Source of the DNA: CANHBY01 sp046342195
Lineage (GTDB): Bacteria > Pseudomonadota > Gammaproteobacteria > Burkholderiales > Burkholderiaceae_C
NCBI GenBank assembly: GCA_046342195.1
Contig: JBKDQE010000070.1
Span: 1 to 53,373, forward strand
DNA: 53,373 bases
Direction of reading: 5' to 3'
Shown: piece by piece, positions 24,835 to 32,875 of the stretch
Layout: the number at the start of each line of letters is the position of its first letter
How positions within the stretch are numbered: position 1 is the first letter of the stretch
Translations under genes and position numbers: made by a program
Notes under the pieces: model-generated
What the model saw: the letters and a program-made list of their open reading frames with translations, nothing else
Told to the model about the DNA's origin: nothing
Databases searched by the model: none

Positions 24835-25756
24835 AACGGCGTTGTAACAACTCTTTGGTTTTGAGATCACTGATTTGGCGCAGCGCGTCAGACAAGCCCC
24901 GCTTGAGATAGGCGGCCATTTGTTTGGTGTCGCGGTGAGCCCCCCCGACGGGTTCATTGATGATTTTATCCACCAGCCCCAGGGCCTTGAGGCGGTGCGC
25001 TGTAATGCCCAAGGCTTCCGCGGCATCTGCAGCCCGCTCGGCTGTTTTCCAAAGAATAGAGGCGCAGCCTTCTGGGGAAATGACCGAATAAATGGCGTAT
25101 TGCAACATCAGCATCTGGTCACAGACGCTGATGGCCAGGGCTCCGCCAGACCCCCCTTCACCGATGATGGTTGTGATGATGGGTACTTCCAGTTGGGCCA
25201 TTTCATAGATGTTTCGACCAATGGCCTCAGACTGCCCACGTTCTTCCGCGCCGATACCCGGATAAGCTCCGGGGGTGTCAACGAAGGTCAAAACTGGCAA
25301 GCCGAATTTTTCAGCGGTTTTCATGAGCCGGAGAGCCTTGCGATAACCCTCGGGCCTTGACATGCCAAAATTACGCAAACTGCGCTCTTTGGTGTCCCGG
25401 CCCTTTTGGTGGCCGATTACCATACAAGCTTGGCCATTGAAACGGGCCAGCCCCCCCACAATGGATTGATCGTCCGCAAAATGCCGGTCACCATGCATTT
25501 CCTGAAAGTCAGTGAAAATTTCATGGACATAATCCAAGGTATAAGGCCGTTGTGGATGGCGTGCGATTTGGGTCACCTGCCAAGCAGACAAGCTGGAATA
25601 AATATCTTTCGTGAGCTGTTGGCTCTTTTTGCTCAGGCGCTCGATTTCTTCTGAAATATCCACAGCCGACTCGCTTTGAACATAGCGAAGTTCTTCAATT
25701 TTGGTTTCCAAATCGGCAACTGCTTGTTCAAAATCAAGAAAATGACGCTTGCTCAT
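24785..25756 (-). CDS. accA: Acetyl-CoA carboxylase carboxyltransferase subunit alpha
   Basis: AccA with AccD transfers carboxyl from biotin to acetyl-CoA, the first step of fatty acid synthesis. The 323-residue sequence is full length: FLDFEQAVADLETKIEELR at the start, HGDRHFADDQSIVGG, GHQKGRDT, TPGAYPGIGAEERGQ and GEGGSGGALAI. ATG 25756 is preceded by GAGGT; the frame opens 13 codons earlier. It overlaps tilS and follows cysS, an order common in Burkholderiales. Confidence 0.97.
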   Translation of the reverse strand: MSKRHFLDFEQAVADLETKIEELRYVQSESAVDISEEIERLSKKSQQLTKDIYSSLSAWQVTQIARHPQRPYTLDYVHEIFTDFQEMHGDRHFADDQSIVGGLARFNGQACMVIGHQKGRDTKERSLRNFGMSRPEGYRKALRLMKTAEKFGLPVLTFVDTPGAYPGIGAEERGQSEAIGRNIYEMAQLEVPIITTIIGEGGSGGALAISVCDQMLMLQYAIYSVISPEGCASILWKTAERAADAAEALGITAHRLKALGLVDKIINEPVGGAHRDTKQMAAYLKRGLSDALRQISDLKTKELLQRRYDRLHAYGRFTDTTER

Positions 25757-25846
25757 GGGGGTTACCTCTTGCATCTTGTTGACTGCGACGGACACGCCGT
25801 CAGTATTTGACAGGCACAGGGCTTCACAGCCTGTCGGCCTTGGCCA

Positions 25847-27235
25847 TCAAGCCCTCACCCAGGTGGTGCCTTGGGGGGAGTCTTTCAAGAGTACCCCTTG
25901 CTGGGCCAAACGCTGGCGAATTTCGTCGGCCAAGGCAAAATTTTTCGCCTGCTTGGCCGCCTGCCGATCGGCAATGGCCCTCAGGATATTCGCTTCGCCG
26001 GGCACCTCCAGTTGGCCCGGCTGAACTGCCTGCAAAAATGAACCAGGGTTTTGTTGAAGCAAGCCCAAAATGCCCCCCAAACCCCGCAGCAAGGCAGCCG
26101 GTTGGGGCGAACGCTCACGATTCAATTCATGGGCCAACTCGAACAGCACAGCGATGGCTCCGGGCGTGTTGAAGTCGTCATTCATTGCGGCGCGGAAGCG
26201 CTGGGCTTGCGGATGAGACCAGTCCAGCCCGATATCAAGGGCTGGCGCTCCCTCCAAGGCCGTATACAAGCGCCGCAAAGCAGCGCGAGCATCTTCCAGA
26301 TGAGCATCGCTGAAATTAAAGGGGCTGCGGTAGTGGGTGCGCAACATGAAAAACCGCAGGGTTTCACCCTCAAATTGTTTCAACACATCGCGAATGGTGA
26401 AAAAATTGCCCAATGATTTGGACATTTTCTCATTGTCTACATTCAAAAAACCGTTGTGCATCCATATCTTGACCCAAGGCCGCCCCGTGACGCCTTCGGT
26501 CTGGGCAATTTCATTTTCGTGATGCGGAAATTGCAAATCAAGGCCGCCGCCATGAATATCAAATTGCTCGCCCAGCAGCGCGCACCCCATGGCGGAACAC
26601 TCAATATGCCAACCAGGGCGTCCCGCCCCAAAAGGGCTTTGCCATTGGGCGTCTGGGGGCTCTTGGGGTTTGGCGGCTTTCCAGAGAACAAAATCCAGGG
26701 GGTCTTGTTTGCCGTCGTCAACCGCCACACGCTCTCCGGCCCGCAACTGATCCAGTGATTTGCCCGACAGGCGCCCGTAATGGGGAAATTGACGCACGGC
26801 GAAGTTCACATCACCCGACCGGGCACGGTAGGCCAAGCCCTTGGCCTCCAGCTTGCCGATCATGTCGAGCATTTGGGGCACATAGGCCGTGGCCCGGGGT
26901 TCGTGCGTGGGGGGCTCAATACCCAAAGCAGCCACATCCTGGTGCATGGCTGTGGTCATTTCAGCCGTTAATTGGGCAATCGGAATGCCCCGCTCCAGAG
27001 CACGCTTGATGATTTTGTCATCAATATCCGTAATGTTGCGAACGTAAGTGACGCGGTATCCGGAGGCCCGCAGCCAGCGGGCGACCACATCAAAGGCCAT
27101 CATCAGCCGGGCATGTCCCATGTGACAGTAGTCGTAAATGGTCATGCCACAAACGTACATACGCACATGCTCGGGTTCGATGGAATGAAAAACTTCAACC
27201 TGCCGAGACAGGCTGTTGAAAATTCGCAGGGTCAT
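25847..27235 (-). CDS. cysS: Cysteinyl-tRNA synthetase
   Basis: A class I synthetase that charges tRNA-Cys. The 462-residue protein has the zinc-binding cysteine in MYVCGMTIYDYCHMGHARL with the HIGH-type motif, WHIECSAMG, HHENEIAQTEG, and KMSKSLGNFFTIRD (KMSKS). ATG 27235 matches the family start (MTLRIFNSLSRQ); the frame continues 42 codons upstream into non-coding DNA. Upstream genes run divergently from 27456; the 220-bp gap must hold both promoters, though no strong boxes stand out. Confidence 0.97.
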   Translation of the reverse strand: MTLRIFNSLSRQVEVFHSIEPEHVRMYVCGMTIYDYCHMGHARLMMAFDVVARWLRASGYRVTYVRNITDIDDKIIKRALERGIPIAQLTAEMTTAMHQDVAALGIEPPTHEPRATAYVPQMLDMIGKLEAKGLAYRARSGDVNFAVRQFPHYGRLSGKSLDQLRAGERVAVDDGKQDPLDFVLWKAAKPQEPPDAQWQSPFGAGRPGWHIECSAMGCALLGEQFDIHGGGLDLQFPHHENEIAQTEGVTGRPWVKIWMHNGFLNVDNEKMSKSLGNFFTIRDVLKQFEGETLRFFMLRTHYRSPFNFSDAHLEDARAALRRLYTALEGAPALDIGLDWSHPQAQRFRAAMNDDFNTPGAIAVLFELAHELNRERSPQPAALLRGLGGILGLLQQNPGSFLQAVQPGQLEVPGEANILRAIADRQAAKQAKNFALADEIRQRLAQQGVLLKDSPQGTTWVRA

Positions 27236-27455
27236 GGGTGTCAGGGAGAAAGCAGGGACAATCGGAACCGGAAAAGGCCCGAAGCAAGCTCTACAATCGC
27301 GGCGAGAACTTGGGTGAGTATAGCGACGCAGGCCACAATCTTCCACCTCCAGCTGATCCACGGGCCTGATCGGGCCGCTTGCCTCATGGAGGGCCTGCTG
27401 TTGCCCCCCAGGTTTCCTGAACCATTTTCAAGCACACCTCCAGAAAGATCGCCCC

Positions 27456-28040
27456 ATGAAACTCCTGACACCTTGCCTCGCTCCGCGCATTCTCGCTGTC
27501 TTGACCGCTGGCGCCTTGATGGGCGCGGGCAGTGCGGCATGGGCACAAAAAGTGCTGCTGAGCACCTCTGCTGGCGATATGGTGATTGAACTGAATGCCG
27601 CCAAAGCCCCTCAAACCGTTGAAAACTTTCTCCAGTACGTCAAGGGCGGTCACTACGACGGCACCATTTTTCACCGGGTGATTCCGAATTTCATGATTCA
27701 AGGGGGCGGCATGACCCCCGACATGAGCGAAAAACCCACCCGCCCGCCTATTCCCCTGGAAAGCCGCAATGGGCTCAAGAATGAGCGTGGGAGTGTCGCC
27801 ATGGCCCGCAAGCCTGACCCGAACTCGGCCACCGCCCAGTTTTTCATCAATGTCCAGAACAATGATTTTCTGAACGCCGAGCAAGCCCGTGACGGGCAGG
27901 GCTACGCTGTCTTTGGTACCGTGGTTTCAGGCATGGACGTCGTGGATAAAATCCGCGCCACGCCCACCACCCACAAGGGCCCTTACAGTGACGTGCCAGT
28001 CACGCCCATCATCATCAAAAAGGCCAGTATTCAGAAATAA
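27456..28040 (+). CDS. ppiA: Periplasmic cyclophilin (peptidyl-prolyl isomerase)
   Basis: A 194-residue protein with a signal peptide (cleaved after AWA in SAAWAQK) and a cyclophilin domain: VENFLQYVKGGHYDGTIFHR, FMIQGGG, GSVAMARKPDPNSATAQFFI and GYAVFGTVVSGMDVVDKI. It speeds proline isomerisation during folding in the periplasm. The gene next downstream encodes the cytosolic counterpart, which suggests a tandem duplication with a change of location. Confidence 0.93.
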   Translation: MKLLTPCLAPRILAVLTAGALMGAGSAAWAQKVLLSTSAGDMVIELNAAKAPQTVENFLQYVKGGHYDGTIFHRVIPNFMIQGGGMTPDMSEKPTRPPIPLESRNGLKNERGSVAMARKPDPNSATAQFFINVQNNDFLNAEQARDGQGYAVFGTVVSGMDVVDKIRATPTTHKGPYSDVPVTPIIIKKASIQK

Positions 28041-28095
28041 TCCGCCTGCCCAAGCAGCTTCCACTGTATTTTTTACTGCATGAAAGAACCATCTC

Positions 28096-28596
28096 ATGAG
28101 CAAGACCGCGCAAATTCATACCAACCAAGGCATCATTCATATCGAACTCGATGACGTCAAGGCTCCTTTAAGTACAGCCAATTTCATCGATTACGCCACC
28201 AAGGGGCACTACGATGGCACGATTTTTCATCGTGTCATCAAGGGCTTCATGATCCAAGGCGGGGGCTTTGAGCCTGGGCTGAAGCAAAAAAACACTCAAG
28301 TACCCATCAAAAACGAGGCCAATAATGGCTTGAAGAACCTGAAATACACCTTGGCCATGGCGCGCACCTCCGACCCGCACTCGGCCACGGCCCAATTTTT
28401 CATCAACGTCACTGACAATGATTTTCTCAACTTCCGCTCAGAAAGCCGCAATGATTGGGGTTATGCAGTATTTGGCAAAGTCACTCAAGGCACTGAAGTG
28501 GTTGATGCGATTGAAAAGGTTCAAACCCAAACCGCGAGTTTTCATGAAAATGTTCCCATTGAAGACGTCGTGATTACTCAAGTGGTTATCAACTGA
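28096..28596 (+). CDS. ppiB: Cytosolic cyclophilin PpiB
   Basis: A 166-residue cyclophilin with no signal peptide, closely related to the preceding gene: TANFIDYATKGHYDGTIFHR, GFMIQGGGFEPG, YTLAMARTSDPHSATAQFFI, and WGYAVFGKVTQGTEVVDAI. It acts as a peptidyl-prolyl cis-trans isomerase in the cytosol. The stop is 11 bp before lpxH, a linkage seen in many Burkholderiales. Confidence 0.95.
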   Translation: MSKTAQIHTNQGIIHIELDDVKAPLSTANFIDYATKGHYDGTIFHRVIKGFMIQGGGFEPGLKQKNTQVPIKNEANNGLKNLKYTLAMARTSDPHSATAQFFINVTDNDFLNFRSESRNDWGYAVFGKVTQGTEVVDAIEKVQTQTASFHENVPIEDVVITQVVIN

Positions 28597-28607
28597 TTGA
28601 AAACCCC

Positions 28608-29438
28608 ATGACAGAAGCCCATGCTCCGGCCATGAATGCATTTTGGAAAATCCCGGAAGCATGGCAACAACTGGATTTCATCAGCGACCTGCACCTCAGT
28701 CCTGATCTTCCGCGCACCCTGGCCACTTTTCGGCATTACCTCGAAAACACCCCGGCGGATGCGCTTATTATTCTGGGAGATTTTTTCGAGGTTTGGGTCG
28801 GAGATGATGCCCGCATGCAAGGTTTTGAAGCCGGGGTGGTAGATTGGCTCCACGCATTCAGCCAGCGTCGCGCATTGGCCTTCATGGTTGGCAACCGCGA
28901 TTTTCTCGTCGGCCCCGACATGGCTCGCGCATGCGGTATGCGGCTGCTGCCAGACCCTGCCACGGTCAACGCTTGGGGGCAGCGGCTTCTTTTGACCCAT
29001 GGTGATGCCTGGTGCCTGTCAGATGAGCCCTATCAGGCTTTTCGGGCCATGGTGCGCGGCCCCCGGTGGCAACAGGGTTTTCTCTCGAAACCCCTGACTG
29101 AACGCCAGGAGTTTGCCCGCCGTCTGCGCCAAGGCAGTCAGATGCACCAAGCCCAGCGCAGCGAGGCTGAATGGCATGACCTCGACCCCTCCACCATGCT
29201 TGAGCACTTGAGCCAAACGGGGTGCTCAACCCTCATTCACGGACACACCCATCGCCCAGGCAGCCAGGCGCTCAGCGCCCATGTCACGCGGCATATTTTG
29301 AGCGACTGGAATATGGACGACCCCGATCATCCGCGCGCAGAGGTGTTTCAATGGCGCCCTGATGGTTTTTGCCGTCAGGCACTGTTTGCCCCTCCCTCAT
29401 CAGATCTGCTGGAATTGACACCTCTGACTGTGGTATAG
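28608..29438 (+). CDS. lpxH: UDP-2,3-diacylglucosamine diphosphatase LpxH
   Basis: LpxH hydrolyses UDP-diacylglucosamine to lipid X in lipid A synthesis at the inner membrane face. The calcineurin-like metallophosphatase motifs are complete: DFISDLHLSP, ILGDFFEVWVGDD, MVGNRDFLVG, LLTHGDAWC and LIHGHTHRPG. The 276 residues fit the beta-proteobacterial family. The N-terminus has two close ATGs (28608 and 28633); the first sits next to the ppiB stop and is taken here. Confidence 0.93.
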   Translation: MTEAHAPAMNAFWKIPEAWQQLDFISDLHLSPDLPRTLATFRHYLENTPADALIILGDFFEVWVGDDARMQGFEAGVVDWLHAFSQRRALAFMVGNRDFLVGPDMARACGMRLLPDPATVNAWGQRLLLTHGDAWCLSDEPYQAFRAMVRGPRWQQGFLSKPLTERQEFARRLRQGSQMHQAQRSEAEWHDLDPSTMLEHLSQTGCSTLIHGHTHRPGSQALSAHVTRHILSDWNMDDPDHPRAEVFQWRPDGFCRQALFAPPSSDLLELTPLTVV

Positions 29439-29472
29439 CCGAACTGGCCAAAAATCATTATTATTTTCTTTC

Positions 29473-30567
29473 ATGTTCAGTTTTTTCAAGAAAAAAGCCC
29501 CCCAGCCAGAGGCATCCGATGCCGAAAATGCTTTGCGCTCCCAACCTGCCGAGGCGAGTGTTCCGCCGGTGCCAGGGGCTTCGGCCACAACACCCGCCGT
29601 CGGCCCTGAGCCGCCATCGGCGGCCCCCCCGGAGCCGCCGCGCAAGGGGTGGCTGGATCGTTTGCGTGCCGGCTTGCGCCAAACCGGCTCCAGTATTGCC
29701 AAGGTGTTCGTTGGTGCCCGCATTGACAATGCCCTGTATGAAGATCTCGAAACAGCCCTGCTGATGGCAGATACTGGCGTCAATGCGACCGAATATTTGC
29801 TCAAAGACCTGAAGCGTCGTGTCAAGCAATCGGGTGTCACCGAGGCGATCGCTGTGAAGGCCTTGCTGGCCGATGCCCTCACCGAGCTTTTGCAGTCTCT
29901 TGAAAAGCCTCTGCAAATTGGCGAACACCACCCTACTGTGATGATGGTGGTGGGGGTCAATGGGGCGGGCAAAACCACCAGCATTGGCAAGTTGACCCGC
30001 CATCTGGCCGAAAACGGCCAAAAGGTGCTCTTGGCTGCAGCCGATACGTTTCGTGCAGCTGCTCGTGAACAACTGGCAGTCTGGGCCGGGCGCAATCAGG
30101 TCGAGATCATCAGCCAAGAAGGGGGAGACCCTTCTTCGGTCACATTTGATGCCATCACAGCGGGGCGGGCCCGCGGTTGTGATGTGGTGATCGCCGATAC
30201 TGCGGGACGTTTACCCACGCAAATTCACCTGATGGAAGAACTCAAGAAAATTCGTCGCGTGATCAGCAAAGCACAAGCCGATGCCCCTCATGAGGTGTTG
30301 CTGGTTGTTGACGGACACACGGGGCAAAATGCACTCACCCAGGCCAAGGCATTCGACGAAGCCCTGGGGCTGACCGGCTTGATCGTTACCAAACTGGACG
30401 GAACCGCAAAAGGCGGGGTGCTCTCGGCCATGGCGCTATGGGGCAAGGAGCGCGGCCAGCCCCTTCCAGTGTATTTTATTGGGGTCGGCGAGTCTCTGCA
30501 TGACCTCCAAACCTTCCATGCCCGCGAGTTTTCAGAAGCACTTCTTGATTGGCAAAATCCTTGCTGA
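29473..30567 (+). CDS. ftsY: Signal recognition particle receptor FtsY
   Basis: FtsY is the membrane-associated GTPase that receives ribosome-SRP complexes for cotranslational insertion. The 364-residue protein has an acidic/Pro-rich N-terminal A domain (about 1-55), the N domain helices, and the G domain with GVNGAGKTTSIGKL (G1), DTFRAAAREQL, DTAGRLP (G3), TKLDGTAKGG (G4) and FIGVGESLHDL. The N-terminal FSFFKKK basic helix may help membrane binding. No ftsE or ftsX follows. Confidence 0.96.
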   Translation: MFSFFKKKAPQPEASDAENALRSQPAEASVPPVPGASATTPAVGPEPPSAAPPEPPRKGWLDRLRAGLRQTGSSIAKVFVGARIDNALYEDLETALLMADTGVNATEYLLKDLKRRVKQSGVTEAIAVKALLADALTELLQSLEKPLQIGEHHPTVMMVVGVNGAGKTTSIGKLTRHLAENGQKVLLAAADTFRAAAREQLAVWAGRNQVEIISQEGGDPSSVTFDAITAGRARGCDVVIADTAGRLPTQIHLMEELKKIRRVISKAQADAPHEVLLVVDGHTGQNALTQAKAFDEALGLTGLIVTKLDGTAKGGVLSAMALWGKERGQPLPVYFIGVGESLHDLQTFHAREFSEALLDWQNPC

Positions 30568-30595
30568 GGTACCCTGATATCTGACCGGCCTTGGT

Positions 30596-30608
30596 TTGCG
30601 TCAGTTCC
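30596..30608. repeat. Solo end of the GGACTGACGCAAAA MITE family
   Basis: TTTGCGTCAGTTC(C) just after ftsY matches the outer part of the inverted ends of the 134-bp MITE at 23268. No partner end is found nearby, so it is probably a remnant. Confidence 0.4.
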
Positions 30609-30659
30609 ATATCCAACAATCAATCTCTTCCCGGAAGGATGCAGGGAAACTGCCAGGGC

Positions 30660-30681
30660 CTGTTAACACTAAAGATGCCAG
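30660..30681. repeat. Dispersed 22-bp repeat, copy 2
   Basis: Near-identical to 15421-15442 (one substitution, CTAAAG for CTGAAG). It lies about 160 bp upstream of the lysS start in a gap with no gene. Confidence 0.6.
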
Positions 30682-30822
30682 ATGCGTTATTCTTCAAAAG
30701 GCCTTGAGCAAGGCGCAAAGCGAGAGCCGTGAAATCTGCCGGGCTTCCATGGCTTGCATCAATCATTGCCACTGATGGGCTTGTCTTTGACCTGGTTGGC
30801 CCTGTTTACTCTTTTTTGCACC

Positions 30823-32319
30823 GTGACCATCTCCTCTGAACACAACTCGCTCATCATGGAGCGCCGCGACAAGCTGGCGGCCATTCGCCAACAAGGCGTG
30901 GCCTTTCCGAATGATTTCAAACCTTCTCATCTGGCGCAGCCTCTCCAGCAACAATATGCTGATCAAGAGGCACAAGCCCTTGATTCCCGGTCCTTGAGGG
31001 TCAAGGTTGCCGGACGCCTGCGTTTAAAGCGGGTCATGGGCAAAGCCAGCTTTGGCACCCTGCAAGATGCCTCTGGCCGCATTCAGTTGTTCGTGACCAA
31101 AGAGGTCATCGGCGAAGAGGTTTACCAAGCCTTCAAGCACTGGGACTTGGGCGACATCCTTGGGGCTGAGGGCACCCTGTTCAAAACCAAGACCGGCGAA
31201 TTGTCTGTCCGGGTCACGAGCTTGCGCTTACTGACAAAAAGCCTGCGCCCACTGCCTGATAAATTCCTGGGTATGTCTGACCAGGAACAAAAATACCGGC
31301 AGCGTTACGTTGATTTGATCACCGACGACGAAGCCCGTGCCCGCTTCACCGCCCGCAGCAAGGCCGTGAGCGGCATCCGCAACTTCATGGTTGAGCATGG
31401 GTTTCTGGAAGTTGAAACCCCCATGCTGCATCCCATCCCCGGGGGGGCCAATGCCAAACCCTTCGTCACCCATCACAATGCTTTAGGCCAGGACATGTAC
31501 CTGCGCATTGCCCCTGAGCTCTATCTCAAGCGTTTGATTGTGGGGGGCTTCGAGCGTGTGTTTGAAATCAACCGAAACTTCAGAAATGAAGGCATTTCTG
31601 TTCGCCATAATCCTGAGTTCACCATGATGGAGTTCTATGCCGCTTACTGGAATCATCATGACCTGATGGATTTCACCGAAAGCGTGCTGCGTCATGCGGC
31701 GGTCATGGCCACGGGCTCGGCAGCAGTCAGTTACGCGGGGCAACCAGTGGCCCTTGACCTCCCTTTTGCCCGGCTCAGCATTCGCGAGTCCTTGCTGGTT
31801 CACGCCGGCCTCACTGAAGCCCAGGCCGACGACCCTGACAGCCTCCGGCGCGAAATTTTTGCGCGCGGCGAGAAGGCCCCCGCCCACTGGCAGGTGCCTG
31901 AATTGCAATTCGGGCTCTTTGAGGCCGCGGTGGAAAGCAAACTCTGGAACCCCACGTTCATCATTGACTACCCCGTCGAGGTCTCGCCATTGGCGCGGGC
32001 CTCGGACACCAATCCGGCCATCACCGAGCGCTTTGAATTGTTCATCACGGGCCGGGAAATTGCCAATGGTTTTTCAGAACTCAATGATCCTGAAGACCAA
32101 GCCGCCCGCTTTCATGCCCAAGCCGCCAACAAGGCCGCCGGTGATGAAGAAGCCATGTTCTATGACGCCGATTTTATTCGTGCCCTCGAATATGGCATGC
32201 CCCCCACAGGCGGCTGCGGGATTGGCATTGACCGACTCATCATGTTACTGACCGACAGCCCGAGTATCCGGGATGTGATTTTCTTCCCCTCCTTGAGGCC
32301 AGAGCATCAAGCGGGCTGA
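30823..32319 (+). CDS. lysS: Lysyl-tRNA synthetase, class II
   Basis: Charges tRNA-Lys. The protein (498 residues from GTG 30823) has the OB-fold anticodon domain (MGKASFGTLQDASGRIQLFV), motif 1 region VETPMLHPIPGGANAKPF, motif 2 FRNEGISVRHNPEFTMMEFY and motif 3 GCGIGIDRLIMLLTDSPS. The start is uncertain: GTG 30823 gives MTISSEHNSLIMERRDKLA, similar in length to homologues, while a TTG at 30754 would add a hydrophobic stretch (LSLTWLALFTLFC) unexpected in this cytosolic enzyme; ATG 30856 is the shortest option. None has a good ribosome-binding site. prfB, a frequent upstream partner, is absent. Confidence 0.94.
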   Translation: MTISSEHNSLIMERRDKLAAIRQQGVAFPNDFKPSHLAQPLQQQYADQEAQALDSRSLRVKVAGRLRLKRVMGKASFGTLQDASGRIQLFVTKEVIGEEVYQAFKHWDLGDILGAEGTLFKTKTGELSVRVTSLRLLTKSLRPLPDKFLGMSDQEQKYRQRYVDLITDDEARARFTARSKAVSGIRNFMVEHGFLEVETPMLHPIPGGANAKPFVTHHNALGQDMYLRIAPELYLKRLIVGGFERVFEINRNFRNEGISVRHNPEFTMMEFYAAYWNHHDLMDFTESVLRHAAVMATGSAAVSYAGQPVALDLPFARLSIRESLLVHAGLTEAQADDPDSLRREIFARGEKAPAHWQVPELQFGLFEAAVESKLWNPTFIIDYPVEVSPLARASDTNPAITERFELFITGREIANGFSELNDPEDQAARFHAQAANKAAGDEEAMFYDADFIRALEYGMPPTGGCGIGIDRLIMLLTDSPSIRDVIFFPSLRPEHQAG

Positions 32320-32396
32320 ATCTGCTTTTTGACGGGGATGCAAAAGGCGCTGAGGCTGCAACAATTTTATACTTTGCGCTCACCCGGAGACGCCTC

Positions 32397-32867
32397 ATGA
32401 AATATAGCCCCGTGCCGACCAATACACCCCACCCCATGGCTCTCCGGCTGGGCTACCTGGGGATGTTGCCGTTTGTCATTTTCGCCGCACTGACCTGGAT
32501 GATTCCCTCTCAATCCAACCCTGATGGGCATTGGTACATGACCTTTTTTCTGTCGTCCTATGCCGCGGTGAGTGTGTCTTTGTTGGGGGGTATTCATTGG
32601 GGGCTGGCTTTTCACAGCACCTCTCCCACGCCCATGGCGTTCATCTGGGGGGTGCTGCCGCCCGCAGTGTCGTGGCTGGGTGCTGTGTTGCCGCCCCATA
32701 TTGGCCTGATCATTCACTCGATCATGCTGATCGCTTGTTATCTTGTCGATCGCAAGGTGTACGCCAGCGAAAAAGCCTCTGATTGGTTGACAATGCGCTT
32801 TCGCCTGACGATGGTCGCCAGTGCCAGCTGCATACTGGCCGTGATCGGTACCACATTTTTCCGCTAA
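32397..32867 (+). CDS. DUF3429 membrane protein
   Basis: A 156-residue inner-membrane protein with about four to five membrane segments: LGYLGMLPFVIFAALTWMI, FFLSSYAAVSVSLLGGIHWG, WGVLPPAVSWLGAVLPP, IGLIIHSIMLIACYLVD and a last helix at 138-153. The LGGIHWGLA motif and spacing fit DUF3429, a family of unknown function. GGAG lies upstream of the ATG. The next gene starts 9 bp after the stop. Confidence 0.88.
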   Translation: MKYSPVPTNTPHPMALRLGYLGMLPFVIFAALTWMIPSQSNPDGHWYMTFFLSSYAAVSVSLLGGIHWGLAFHSTSPTPMAFIWGVLPPAVSWLGAVLPPHIGLIIHSIMLIACYLVDRKVYASEKASDWLTMRFRLTMVASASCILAVIGTTFFR

Positions 32868-32875
32868 GCCCTGCC

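Noticed and set aside
23425..25026. 533-residue version of TilS
   Set aside because: The added N-terminal part overlaps accA in another frame and does not resemble TilS; ATG 24834 is the likely start.
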